Below are positions 17,893 to 27,515 of a stretch of DNA of 64,000 bases, piece by piece. The stretch is from Bifidobacterium sp. WK012_4_13. GTDB lineage: Bacteria; Actinomycetota; Actinomycetes; Actinomycetales; Bifidobacteriaceae. The position numbers and the translations under genes were made by a program. The DNA is taken from assembly GCF_041080835.1 (NCBI RefSeq), contig NZ_CP129683.1:1860001-1924000 (forward strand). The letters are read 5' to 3'. Position 1 is the stretch's first letter, and each line of letters begins with the position of its first letter. Under the pieces are notes generated by a model, which made no database searches, had not been told where the DNA came from, and saw only the letters and a list, made by a program, of their open reading frames with translations.

Positions 17893-18312
17893 ATGAACAC
17901 TATGGTTTGGGTAATTCTCATTTGGCTGCTAGTACTTGCAGTTCTGGTAATTGTGGTGCTGTGGCTCGCTCGCGGGAATCAAGGAATGGTTCGGGTGACC
18001 GCTGACATAGACGAGCATGCGCGCGAAGGCTGGGACATCAAGCGCAAGCGCCACGATCCGCGCGTCGCAGGCACCGCGCCGTCGTTCCAGCCCAAGGTCC
18101 ACGCGCATCCTGCTTCGGGTGCACGCAGCATTCTTGAAGAGACATCTGAGAATCCGGTATATGTCAACAACGACTCGGTTGTCGAGGTGCATGCGCTGTT
18201 CCAGAGCGATTCCGACGAACCTTCCTCGTTGAAGGACGACACGAACCAGGGCTTGTCCGGCACGCATTCGCCGCAGGATGACCGCGGCGGTTCCACGGCC
18301 GAAGGCCAGTGA
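17893..18312 (+). CDS. Membrane-anchored protein preceding ftsY
   Basis: A 139-residue protein with one N-terminal hydrophobic helix (residues 4-27) and a polar, probably disordered remainder rich in Ser, Asp and His. The ribosome binding site is weak. It lies 36 bases upstream of ftsY on the same strand and is probably co-transcribed with it. I recognise no family. The topology suggests a cytosolic tail tethered at the membrane. Confidence 0.6.
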   Translation: MNTMVWVILIWLLVLAVLVIVVLWLARGNQGMVRVTADIDEHAREGWDIKRKRHDPRVAGTAPSFQPKVHAHPASGARSILEETSENPVYVNNDSVVEVHALFQSDSDEPSSLKDDTNQGLSGTHSPQDDRGGSTAEGQ

Positions 18313-18348
18313 GGAAGTCTGTCCCTCTCCATTTTTAGGGTGAACGGT

Positions 18349-19578
18349 ATGGATACAACTTCAGTAATTTACATTGTCATCGGGCTGGCGATACTGCTTA
18401 TCGCAGTCGTCGTTGCAGCGCTGATCATCAGACGCGCCGGAGTCAGACGGCGTGGCGCGAGCGCATCAGGTGTTTCACGTGAAACCGAGGCTGGGACGCA
18501 GGGCACTTCGCCGGATGTTGAGCATGCGGTGGTTTTGACCGCATCTCAATCGGAGACAGAGACCGTTCCAGCGTCGTCGATACCAACGGCAGGTCAAGAC
18601 ACACGACCATCCTCGCCGCTTCAGGCTCCTGAGTCATCGTCGTCGAGGCTCGTGCGCCTCAGAGCGAGACTTTCGAAAAGCGCAAATCCGCTTGGCAAGG
18701 CGCTGCTCACCATTCTTTCCAAGAGTCATCTGACCGAAGGCGATTGGGAGGATGTCGAGGACACGCTGCTGCTGGCCGATGTCGGTGCCGAAACGAGCGC
18801 TCACCTTGTCGAGCAGCTGAAATCCGATGTGCGCGTGCAGGGTGAGGCCGATCATGCGGCCGTGCGTGAAATGCTCAGAAATCGTCTGCTTGCAATAGTC
18901 GACGCAGGGATGGATCGTACGCTTTTCGCTGAGCGAGCCGAGATGCAGCGATCTGATGCGCCAAAGCCATCCGTGATCATCATGGTGGGCGTCAACGGAA
19001 CCGGAAAGACGACGACCGCCGGGAAGCTTGCACGGCTTTTCGTCGCCGAGGGCAAGTCGGTGATGATGGCCGCCGCGGATACCTTCCGAGCCGCCGCCGC
19101 GGACCAGCTTGAGACATGGGGCAACCGTGTCGGAGTGAGTGTGATTCGCAGCGACCAGGACGGTGCGGATCCGGCGTCGGTGGCCTTCGAAGCCGCGCAC
19201 GAGGCGCAGGACAAGAATGTCGACGTGCTTGTGGTCGACACTGCAGGTCGTCTCCAGAACAAGGCCAATCTGATGCAGGAGCTGGGTAAGATCCGTCGAG
19301 TCGTGGAGAAGACGGCGAAGGTCGATGAAGTACTGCTTGTATTGGATGCGACGACAGGCCAGAATGGCATGGCTCAGGCGAAGGTGTTCGCTGAGGCCAT
19401 CGGAATCACCGGCATAGTATTGACCAAGCTCGATGGCTCGGCGAAGGGAGGCATCGTCATCTCGGTGCAACAGGAGCTCGGAGTTCCTGTGAAGCTTGTC
19501 GGATTGGGCGAAGGTCCCGACGACCTGACCGTTTTCGACCCGCCCGCGTTTGTTGAAGGTATCCTTGCAAGCAGTTGA
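18349..19578 (+). CDS. ftsY: Signal recognition particle receptor
   Basis: A 409-residue SRP-receptor GTPase that docks ribosome-SRP complexes at the membrane. The N-terminus carries a real membrane helix (about residues 5-25), unlike E. coli FtsY but as in other actinobacteria, followed by a disordered linker. The NG domain has GVNGTGKTTTAGKLA (about 212-226), DTFRAAAADQL, DTAGRLQNKANLMQEL and TKLDGSAKGG. I chose the ATG at 18349, nine bases after AGGGTG; an in-frame GTG at 18340 is possible. Confidence 0.97.
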   Translation: MDTTSVIYIVIGLAILLIAVVVAALIIRRAGVRRRGASASGVSRETEAGTQGTSPDVEHAVVLTASQSETETVPASSIPTAGQDTRPSSPLQAPESSSSRLVRLRARLSKSANPLGKALLTILSKSHLTEGDWEDVEDTLLLADVGAETSAHLVEQLKSDVRVQGEADHAAVREMLRNRLLAIVDAGMDRTLFAERAEMQRSDAPKPSVIIMVGVNGTGKTTTAGKLARLFVAEGKSVMMAAADTFRAAAADQLETWGNRVGVSVIRSDQDGADPASVAFEAAHEAQDKNVDVLVVDTAGRLQNKANLMQELGKIRRVVEKTAKVDEVLLVLDATTGQNGMAQAKVFAEAIGITGIVLTKLDGSAKGGIVISVQQELGVPVKLVGLGEGPDDLTVFDPPAFVEGILASS

Positions 19579-19609
19579 ATGAACCCAATGTTGCAGGATG
19601 TTTAATTTT

Positions 19610-19625
19610 GTTACATTGTCGTAAC
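19610..19625 (+). promoter_or_regulatory. GlnR-type box upstream of amtB
   Basis: GTTAC-ATTGTC-GTAAC fits the actinobacterial GlnR consensus GTnAC-n6-GnAAC exactly. It lies about 150 bases before amtB. A possible promoter follows, with TTGGTC (19672-19677) and TACCAT (19694-19699) separated by 16 bases, which would place the box near -95, where an activator could act. I infer control by nitrogen status; a glnR gene is not in the window. Confidence 0.5.
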
Positions 19626-19777
19626 GCTGAGTGACTCTGACCGAAATCCGTTGCACGTTGTATTGCAATCGTTGGTCTCTAAGAAGAGGTCGCTACCATT
19701 GTTACAGGTCGGGTTCACTCGACATCGGTTCTCGGTCTTGGTAGGCAGGGAGAAAGAAATATGAGAGGGAGGTAGAT

Positions 19778-21404
<1,627 letters not shown>

Positions 21405-21439
21405 TAGCGACGCAATGAGCACATTTCAGCTCACAATCG

Positions 21440-21482
21440 AACGAATCCCCATACATGGTCTTGTGTGGGGATTCGTTTTTTT
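21440..21482 (+). terminator. Rho-independent terminator after glnK
   Basis: A 12-base stem (AACGAATCCCCA, 21440-21451, with 21466-21477) is followed by a run of T (21476-21482). It ends the amtB-glnK transcript and separates it from glnD. Confidence 0.9.
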
Positions 21483-21604
21483 GAGATCGCGAGTTTTGCG
21501 GCAATCCGAAAGTATGCAAGCAAATTTTTGGCTTAATGGCATCGTCATTTCAACGATATATAGGTCTTGTACCTTGAAAAGGTCGCAAAACTCAAGATCT
21601 CGCG
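21482..21604. repeat. Palindromic intergenic repeat, copy D
   Basis: It begins directly after the amtB-glnK terminator. The left arm (21482-21515) and right arm (about 21571-21604) pair over GAGATC at the outside and GAGTTTTGCG in the core; both arms end inside with the family's AAAGTA/AAGGTA. The interior contains CAAATTTTTGGCTTAA, related in reverse orientation to the interior of copy A. It is the most diverged of the four copies. Confidence 0.6.
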
Positions 21605-21655
21605 TTGTGATACCGAGATTTTTCGGGACAACTACATGGTGAGGGATGAATTTTC

Positions 21656-23476
21656 ATGATTACCGCGGTTCAAGGTCTCCATGACAAGCTCGTTTCGATG
21701 AGCCAGCCTGACTCCGATGGCGTATATCGACAGGGCAGCAAAAAACGTGGCGAACGATCCGAATTTGTGCTCGGTGCTCTGCATTCCTTGTGGGAACAGG
21801 CCACAGAGGAAATGCCTTTCGAGATACCCGAGAGCGGTGTTGGACTTGCGGCGGTCGGATCACTTGCCAGGAAGCAGCTCGGACCATGCTCCGATCTCGA
21901 TCTGGTCTTGATCGTTGACACCCATGCCTTAAACGATGGACAGATTTCACAGCTGGCCGACAAGCTGTGGTATCCGCTGTGGGACTCGGGTCTGGACCTC
22001 GATCATTCGGTAAGAACGCGGGCGCAGTGTGAATCAGTGACGGACCATGATCTTCCAGCGGCCATGGGATGGTTGAACGTGATTCCGGTTGCAGGCGATT
22101 CCGAACTCATCACCGACATAGCATCTTCGATTCTCGATCGTTGGAGAAAGGCTGCGAGAAAGCGTCTGCCAGAGCTCATCGAGTCGGCCGCCACCCGCCT
22201 TGACAGGTTCGGGCGCCTGGCATATATCAACCAGCCTGATATCAAGGAGACGCGCGGTGGATTGAGGGACACCATCCTGGTCTCCGCGCTCACCGCATCG
22301 TGGCTTGCCGATCGGCCGCATGGAAGATATGATGCCGCGGTCGAAAGGCTGCTTGACGTTCGAGACAGCATTCATCTGGTTGCCAGGCGGGATACCGACA
22401 TGCTGCTCCATCAATATCAGCCGAAGGTGGCCCAGATGCTGGGCCTGACTGATCCGACGCTTCCGGAGGAGTCTCGGGACATCGTCGCCATCGATGACCT
22501 GCAGACGCTGCTTGCCGCACTTGGACGCCGCATTGCCTTCTCGCTTGACATGACCTCTTCGAACGCCCAGCACTCGATGATCCACGAAAAGCCGCGATTC
22601 ACCTTCTTTCGGGGCAGGAGAGGCGCTCCACGATTCGATGTCGTCGCGCACGGAGTCGCCAGGCATGAACAGGAAATCGTTCTGGCAATCGGTGAGAACC
22701 CGGTTCGGGATCGTTCGGTCGCCCTGCGCGTCGCAGTCGCGGCTGCCGAGTTCGACCTTCCAATCGCCGTGGCGACGCTGCTGAATCTTCGCAGGTCTCC
22801 GATCCAGGATCACGCCTGGACCGACGAGGAGCGGGAGCTCTTCGTGCGGCTCCTTGCATCCGGCCCAACGCTTATGCGCATATGGGAAGAGATCGATTAC
22901 GTTGACATTCCAGGTCGACTCGTCCCTGAGTGGCTAGGCGTTCGCAACCGTCCAAGCGCCTCTGACGCCCACCGATACACCATTGATCGTCATATGGTCG
23001 AGGTGGCTTCACGGCTTGGAAGGCAGACCCACAGCGGAGGGCGCTATGACGATGAGCATTATGCCGCCTTGCTGCTCGCCGGGATCTTCCACGATATCGG
23101 CAAGCGTCAGGGCATACTGGACCATTCCATCGAGGGTGCGCGGCATGTGCCCATCATCCTCAGCCGAATCGGCTATCCTCAGGGCATCGTCGACATGGCG
23201 ACGCTGCTCGTTCGTGAACATCTGACGCTATCGCAGTATGCGACATCGAAGAGTCCCCACGATGCCGCCGTGGTCGAGGACCTTGCGAATCGAGTCCGCC
23301 GCGATCCGGTGCTTCTGGATATGCTCTACGACCTCACGAAGGCGGATGGGTCGTCGCTGGGCGCGACGGCAAGTGAGGCAATCACGAAGAGATACGGCTG
23401 GTCGGCGTGGCGCGCATCAATCGTCGAGAATATGTATCAGGCGGTGCGAGAGGCCATTGCCCATCCGCGGGTCTGA
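21656..23476 (+). CDS. glnD: GlnD-type PII nucleotidyltransferase lacking ACT domains
   Basis: A 606-residue enzyme that modifies PII. The nucleotidyltransferase motif is intact near residues 66-84 (GSLARKQLGPCSDLDLVLIVD), and the HD-domain removal centre is present (AGIFHDIGKRQG, then the EGARHVP and VREHL segments). The protein then ends with a helical segment. The two C-terminal ACT domains that sense glutamine in the usual roughly 800-900-residue GlnD are absent, and no ACT-like coding follows in another frame before the convergent MATE gene. GTGAGGGATGA precedes the ATG. How glutamine would be sensed is therefore unclear. Confidence 0.92.
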   Translation: MITAVQGLHDKLVSMSQPDSDGVYRQGSKKRGERSEFVLGALHSLWEQATEEMPFEIPESGVGLAAVGSLARKQLGPCSDLDLVLIVDTHALNDGQISQLADKLWYPLWDSGLDLDHSVRTRAQCESVTDHDLPAAMGWLNVIPVAGDSELITDIASSILDRWRKAARKRLPELIESAATRLDRFGRLAYINQPDIKETRGGLRDTILVSALTASWLADRPHGRYDAAVERLLDVRDSIHLVARRDTDMLLHQYQPKVAQMLGLTDPTLPEESRDIVAIDDLQTLLAALGRRIAFSLDMTSSNAQHSMIHEKPRFTFFRGRRGAPRFDVVAHGVARHEQEIVLAIGENPVRDRSVALRVAVAAAEFDLPIAVATLLNLRRSPIQDHAWTDEERELFVRLLASGPTLMRIWEEIDYVDIPGRLVPEWLGVRNRPSASDAHRYTIDRHMVEVASRLGRQTHSGGRYDDEHYAALLLAGIFHDIGKRQGILDHSIEGARHVPIILSRIGYPQGIVDMATLLVREHLTLSQYATSKSPHDAAVVEDLANRVRRDPVLLDMLYDLTKADGSSLGATASEAITKRYGWSAWRASIVENMYQAVREAIAHPRV

Positions 23477-23626
23477 TTCATGCCATGGATGGAAGGTGCC
23501 TCACGGCTCCGACGGCTGCCTGCCATTCCAATGCGTCAGCTGCATGCTGTGGCACTCTGGTGTGCAGGCCGATGGCAAGAGCACGGCGATAGGCACCGAT
23601 GGTATCGCCGCGTTGCGGTCCTGAGA

Positions 23627-25003
23627 CTATCTGGATGTCACTCCGACGAGCGCATGGTCTATCCATGCATCCCCGCGGGCCCGGATTCCATTGCTTATGG
23701 CTCGGATCCCGATGAAGAAGACATTGATTGCCGCCCATAGCATGGCGATTCGCCATACGTCGCTGCGCCATTCCAGCGATGTCAAGCCCCACAGGGCGAG
23801 GACGTAGATGACCGATGTGAGCGTGCAGGTCGCGGCCAGATATCGATAGTCCTCGGCGCCGATGAGAATGCCGTCGAGCGCCCACATCCATCCACACAGG
23901 GGTAGAAAGACGGCCTGCACGACCATGCCGACAGTGATCAGATGCTGAATGTGCGAATCCGGGCTGAACATGCCGGCTGCAGTGAAGCCGATGATCGCCA
24001 TGACGCAGCCGGAAGCGACTCCCATCCACAGTCCGGCGGCACCGGAGGCGCGGACCATGCGACGGGTTTCCCGACGGTTCCCTGCTCCCAGTGCCGTGGC
24101 GACAAGGGATTGTCCAGAAATGCCGATTGCATCCAATACGTTCAGGGCGAAGTTCCATGTGGCACTGACGCCCTGATATGCGGCCAGCACCTGCTGGCCC
24201 ATTCTTGCCGCGGCGACAACCGTCATGAACAGCGATGCGCGCAAGGCCAGTGTCCGTATGAACAGGGGCAGCCCATCGCTTGCACTCGATGCAATGCCGG
24301 ATACGCGGGGCATCCAGCTGGCTCCCTCCTTGAAGACCCACACGGCCGCAGGTGCGATGAGCATGATGCACATGACCCATTGTGCGATCAGCGTTGCGAT
24401 GCCCGATCCAAGGATGCCCCAATGCAGTACGATCACGAACAATATGTCGAGAATCGTATTGATGACTGCACCGGTAATCGCCGCGATCAGCGTGATGCGA
24501 ACCTTCTGAAGACCACGGAAAATCCCATTGGCGGCGTAAACGAGCAGCATGCCGGGCAGCCCGAATACGATGGCATTCACATAGGTCTCAGCCTGATCCA
24601 GGACCTCGCCCTCTGCGCCCATGAAGGAACATATCTGGCGGCTGAACAGAAAGATCGCAATCGAGACGATCACACCGACGATGAGCGCAAGCCACATGCC
24701 GTCCACTCCCGCTTCGAGGCCTTCGCGCCTTCTGCCTGCTCCGATCAGCCTAGCCACCTGAGAGGTCGTTCCATATGCCAGGAACACGCATAGTCCGACC
24801 GTGGTGAGGATGATGGTGGAACCGATTGACAGACCAGCGAGAGCGGATTCGCCGACGTGGCCTATGACCGCCGTATCTATCAATATGAATGCCGGTTCGG
24901 CGATCAGCTGCCCAAAGGTCGGGATTGCAAGAGTCGCTATATGCAGCAGCGTCGAACGTCGCTGCATGGCAGACATGTCCTTGTTCTCTGGGCTTTCTCG
25001 CAT
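23627..25003 (-). CDS. MATE-family efflux protein (DinF-like)
   Basis: A 458-residue membrane protein with twelve predicted helices in two homologous halves. The first half has IPTFGQLIAEPAFILIDTAVIGHVGESALAGLSIG, typical of the DinF/NorM superfamily (cation-driven export of drugs or metabolites). GGGGAAGCG precedes the ATG. It is convergent with glnD. The substrate cannot be told from the sequence. Confidence 0.92.
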   Translation of the reverse strand: MRESPENKDMSAMQRRSTLLHIATLAIPTFGQLIAEPAFILIDTAVIGHVGESALAGLSIGSTIILTTVGLCVFLAYGTTSQVARLIGAGRRREGLEAGVDGMWLALIVGVIVSIAIFLFSRQICSFMGAEGEVLDQAETYVNAIVFGLPGMLLVYAANGIFRGLQKVRITLIAAITGAVINTILDILFVIVLHWGILGSGIATLIAQWVMCIMLIAPAAVWVFKEGASWMPRVSGIASSASDGLPLFIRTLALRASLFMTVVAAARMGQQVLAAYQGVSATWNFALNVLDAIGISGQSLVATALGAGNRRETRRMVRASGAAGLWMGVASGCVMAIIGFTAAGMFSPDSHIQHLITVGMVVQAVFLPLCGWMWALDGILIGAEDYRYLAATCTLTSVIYVLALWGLTSLEWRSDVWRIAMLWAAINVFFIGIRAISNGIRARGDAWIDHALVGVTSR

Positions 25004-25505
25004 CGCTTCCCCTTGTCAGCTCAGTCATCCACGTTCATGATCATTGTGCGCCTATGCAAGTATAAAATGCCGAAATCGTTGAAATGGCAAGGCGTCGAGG
25101 CAAAATCAGTCTGGGTTTCTCGAAGTGTCGAACAGGATCGGCTCCGTATGGATGGCAACGGTGATGCGCAGGCCTGCGCGCACCGCCACATGCTCGAATG
25201 AGATTGCATAGCATGGCGGGGAGAAAAAGAGAAGCAGGCAACGCCCAGAAGCGGTTTATCCCCCGTCTGTCCACAAAGTTGTCCCCATCATGTGGATAAC
25301 TTTGTGAATTATCCCCTTAAACACGCCTAAATTGTGGATAACTTATTTTGTTATCCACATCGGGTTATTGGGTGGTGAACGTCAGTGATATTGTCGATGA
25401 ATTCGTTCAGATAAGGCTTGAATTCAAACCGTCCGTTCATTCATGTAATTTATTAGGGAATCATCATGTTGCTCATCGAATGAGGCAACGGGTGAAAGGG
25501 GACAT
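25004..25505. other. Intergenic region with DnaA-box cluster and repeat remnant
   Basis: No gene is seen in these 500 bases. The part near 25056-25090 (CAAGTATAAAATGCCGAAAT and following) resembles the interior of palindromic copy B but has no pairing arm, so it may be a truncated element. From 25267 to 25359 DnaA boxes cluster (separate entry). The stretch 25400-25500 is AT-rich and probably holds the promoter of the SemiSWEET gene. Confidence 0.5.
25267..25359. promoter_or_regulatory. Cluster of DnaA boxes
   Basis: Three perfect TTATCCACA boxes are present: 25291-25299 (minus), 25333-25341 (minus) and 25351-25359 (plus). Near matches are CTGTCCACA (25267-25275) and TTGTCCCCA (25279-25287), each one mismatch from the actinobacterial form TTGTCCACA. 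The surrounding DNA is AT-rich. dnaA, dnaN, rpmH and gyrB are not nearby, so I do not call it oriC. A DnaA titration or reactivation site, or DnaA control of the downstream genes including dnaB, is more likely. Confidence 0.75.
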
Positions 25506-25766
25506 ATGAACACTGACAAATTCTTCCACTACCTCAGCTGGGTGGCAACGATAACCGCAATACTGATGTATGTCTCGTATATTCCGCAGATTGCCAACAA
25601 CCTCGCAGGAGACAAGGGAAGCCCCATTCAGCCGCTTGTCGCGGCTTTCAACTGCACTCTTTGGGTAACCTATGCCTTGCTCAAGAAGCCCAAGGATTTT
25701 CCGATCGCCATTGCGAACGCTCCTGGAATACTCTTTGGCCTGATCGCCTTCTTCACCGCGCTCTAG
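25506..25766 (+). CDS. SemiSWEET-family sugar transporter
   Basis: An 86-residue protein of three helices (about residues 8-29, 41-60 and 65-85), the half-unit size of bacterial SemiSWEETs, which dimerise to carry sugars across the membrane. The hallmark PQ motif lies in helix 1 (YVSYIPQI), and the conserved Asn-Cys-Thr-Leu-Trp segment lies in helix 2 (FNCTLWVTYAL). AAAGGGG precedes the ATG. It is alone between the DnaA-box cluster and dnaB. Confidence 0.9.
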   Translation: MNTDKFFHYLSWVATITAILMYVSYIPQIANNLAGDKGSPIQPLVAAFNCTLWVTYALLKKPKDFPIAIANAPGILFGLIAFFTAL

Positions 25767-25847
25767 TCCACTCGCGCTCTGATCGTCTCATATTGTCAGC
25801 GTGCCATGTGGTGAGTGCTGACAAGGGGGAATCGTAGAATCATCGAT

Positions 25848-27263
25848 ATGAGTTCCTCTGATTTCTCTCCTTCATCACGTAAAAACGATTCAAGGACCAC
25901 TGCCAGCCTGCCTTCGGGCGATGCACTCTTCGATCGCGTTCCACCTCACGACGACGAGGCGGAAATGGCAGTTCTGGGCGGCATGCTGATGAGCAAGGAT
26001 GCCATTGGCGAAGTGAGTCAGCTGATCGACGTCTCTGATTTCTATCAGCCGAAGCACCAGACCATCTATGAGGCTGTCATATCCCTGTTCTCGACTTCCC
26101 AGCCTGTCGATGCCGTTCTTGTGGCGAATCAGCTGCTCAAGGATGGCAACCTCGACAAGGTTGGTGGCACTGACTACCTTCACTCGCTGGTCGCATCGGT
26201 TCCGACCGCTGCGAACGCGACATACTATGCCGAAATCGTGCATCAGAGGGCGATCCTGCGCAACGTGATCACTGCTGGGACGAAAATCGCCCAGCTTGGA
26301 TATTCGGCCGAGGGCTCGCAGGCGGAGGACATCGTCAATCTCGCCCAGTCCGAAGTCTACGAGATGAGCGTCGGAAAGGTCCGTCAGGACTACTCTGCGA
26401 TAGGCCCGGTGGTCCACGATGCCCTCGATCAGCTCGACAAGCTTCAGAACGGGGACCTGCAGCGCGGCGTGCCGACCGGTTTCCGCGACATGGACGATGT
26501 GACGCAAGGCCTGCAGCCAGGCCAGATGGTGGTCGTTGCCGGGCGACCTGCAATGGGAAAGTCGACCTTGGGCGTCGACTTTGCAAGGTCGGCCGCACTG
26601 CATCACGATATGGCGACCGTCATATTCTCTCTGGAAATGAGCAAGACCGAGCTGGCGCAGCGCATCATCTCGGCAGAGACGAACATTCCCCTGGTGGCTC
26701 TGCGACGTGCCGACGACATAACGCCCGAGCGTTGGAACACGTTGAATCGTTTCTGGAGCACGCTCGATCAGTCGCCTTTGTTCATCGACGATTCGCCGAA
26801 CATGAGCCTGATGGAGATTCGTGCGAAATGCCGCAGGCTGAAGCAGACCAACGATCTGAAGCTTGTGGTCATCGATTACCTGCAGCTGATGAGCTCCGGC
26901 AAGCGAGTCGAATCACGTCAGCAGGAGGTTTCCGAGTTTTCCAGGGCGTTGAAGCTGCTTGCGAAGGAGCTCAATCTTCCCGTCGTCGCCTTGAGTCAGC
27001 TGAACCGTGGTCCGGAGATGAGGAACGACCGCAAGCCTATGCTGGCGGATCTGCGTGAATCCGGCTCGATCGAACAGGATGCGGATGTCGTGTTCCTTGT
27101 CCATCGTCCTGATTTCTACGATAAGGAGGATCGCCCGGGCGAGGCGGACATCATCATGGCAAAGCACCGAAATGGTCCCACCGACACCTTCCATCTCGCG
27201 TTCCTCGGTGCGACATCGAAGTTCAAGGACATGCCGCAGGACTATCAGCAGGACGGTGTGTGA
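25848..27263 (+). CDS. dnaB: Replicative DNA helicase
   Basis: A 471-residue hexameric helicase. The N-terminal domain starts at VPPHDDEAEMAVLGGMLM, and the RecA-like C-terminal domain has Walker A GRPAMGKST and Walker B VVIDYLQLM, then the SRQQEVSEFSRALK and QLNRGPE segments typical of DnaB. No intein interrupts it. The start is uncertain: ATG 25848 is favoured for length, and an in-frame GTG at 25815 has only a weak ribosome binding site. It lies downstream of a DnaA-box cluster. Confidence 0.96.
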   Translation: MSSSDFSPSSRKNDSRTTASLPSGDALFDRVPPHDDEAEMAVLGGMLMSKDAIGEVSQLIDVSDFYQPKHQTIYEAVISLFSTSQPVDAVLVANQLLKDGNLDKVGGTDYLHSLVASVPTAANATYYAEIVHQRAILRNVITAGTKIAQLGYSAEGSQAEDIVNLAQSEVYEMSVGKVRQDYSAIGPVVHDALDQLDKLQNGDLQRGVPTGFRDMDDVTQGLQPGQMVVVAGRPAMGKSTLGVDFARSAALHHDMATVIFSLEMSKTELAQRIISAETNIPLVALRRADDITPERWNTLNRFWSTLDQSPLFIDDSPNMSLMEIRAKCRRLKQTNDLKLVVIDYLQLMSSGKRVESRQQEVSEFSRALKLLAKELNLPVVALSQLNRGPEMRNDRKPMLADLRESGSIEQDADVVFLVHRPDFYDKEDRPGEADIIMAKHRNGPTDTFHLAFLGATSKFKDMPQDYQQDGV

Positions 27264-27515
27264 CAGCGTCAGGGCAGGAACCCACGTTTTGGTGCATTGG
27301 GTGTGTATCATGGCGTGGAAACGCAAAGCGGGCATCGCATGCCGCGGTGGACGGCGGCGAAGGACTTTGGCGATGCACCGCATGGCCGGGCGTGACGGCT
27401 GCGCGATCAGGCAGGTGTGAGCTTGTGGGGAAAACGAGATGCATTTGGTTTGCAACGATTCGAGCAATGTATGTGGTGGTGTTGAATGACCTCAGCAATC
27501 AGCAAGGATAGGCCT

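Noticed and set aside
25056..25120. Fifth palindromic repeat
   Set aside because: Interior sequence resembles copy B, but no pairing arms are found; at best a truncated copy.
25267..25359. Chromosomal replication origin (oriC)
   Set aside because: DnaA boxes are present, but none of dnaA, dnaN, recF, gyrB, rpmH or par genes is near; gene orientation gives no sign of a replication switch. Kept as a DnaA-box cluster only.
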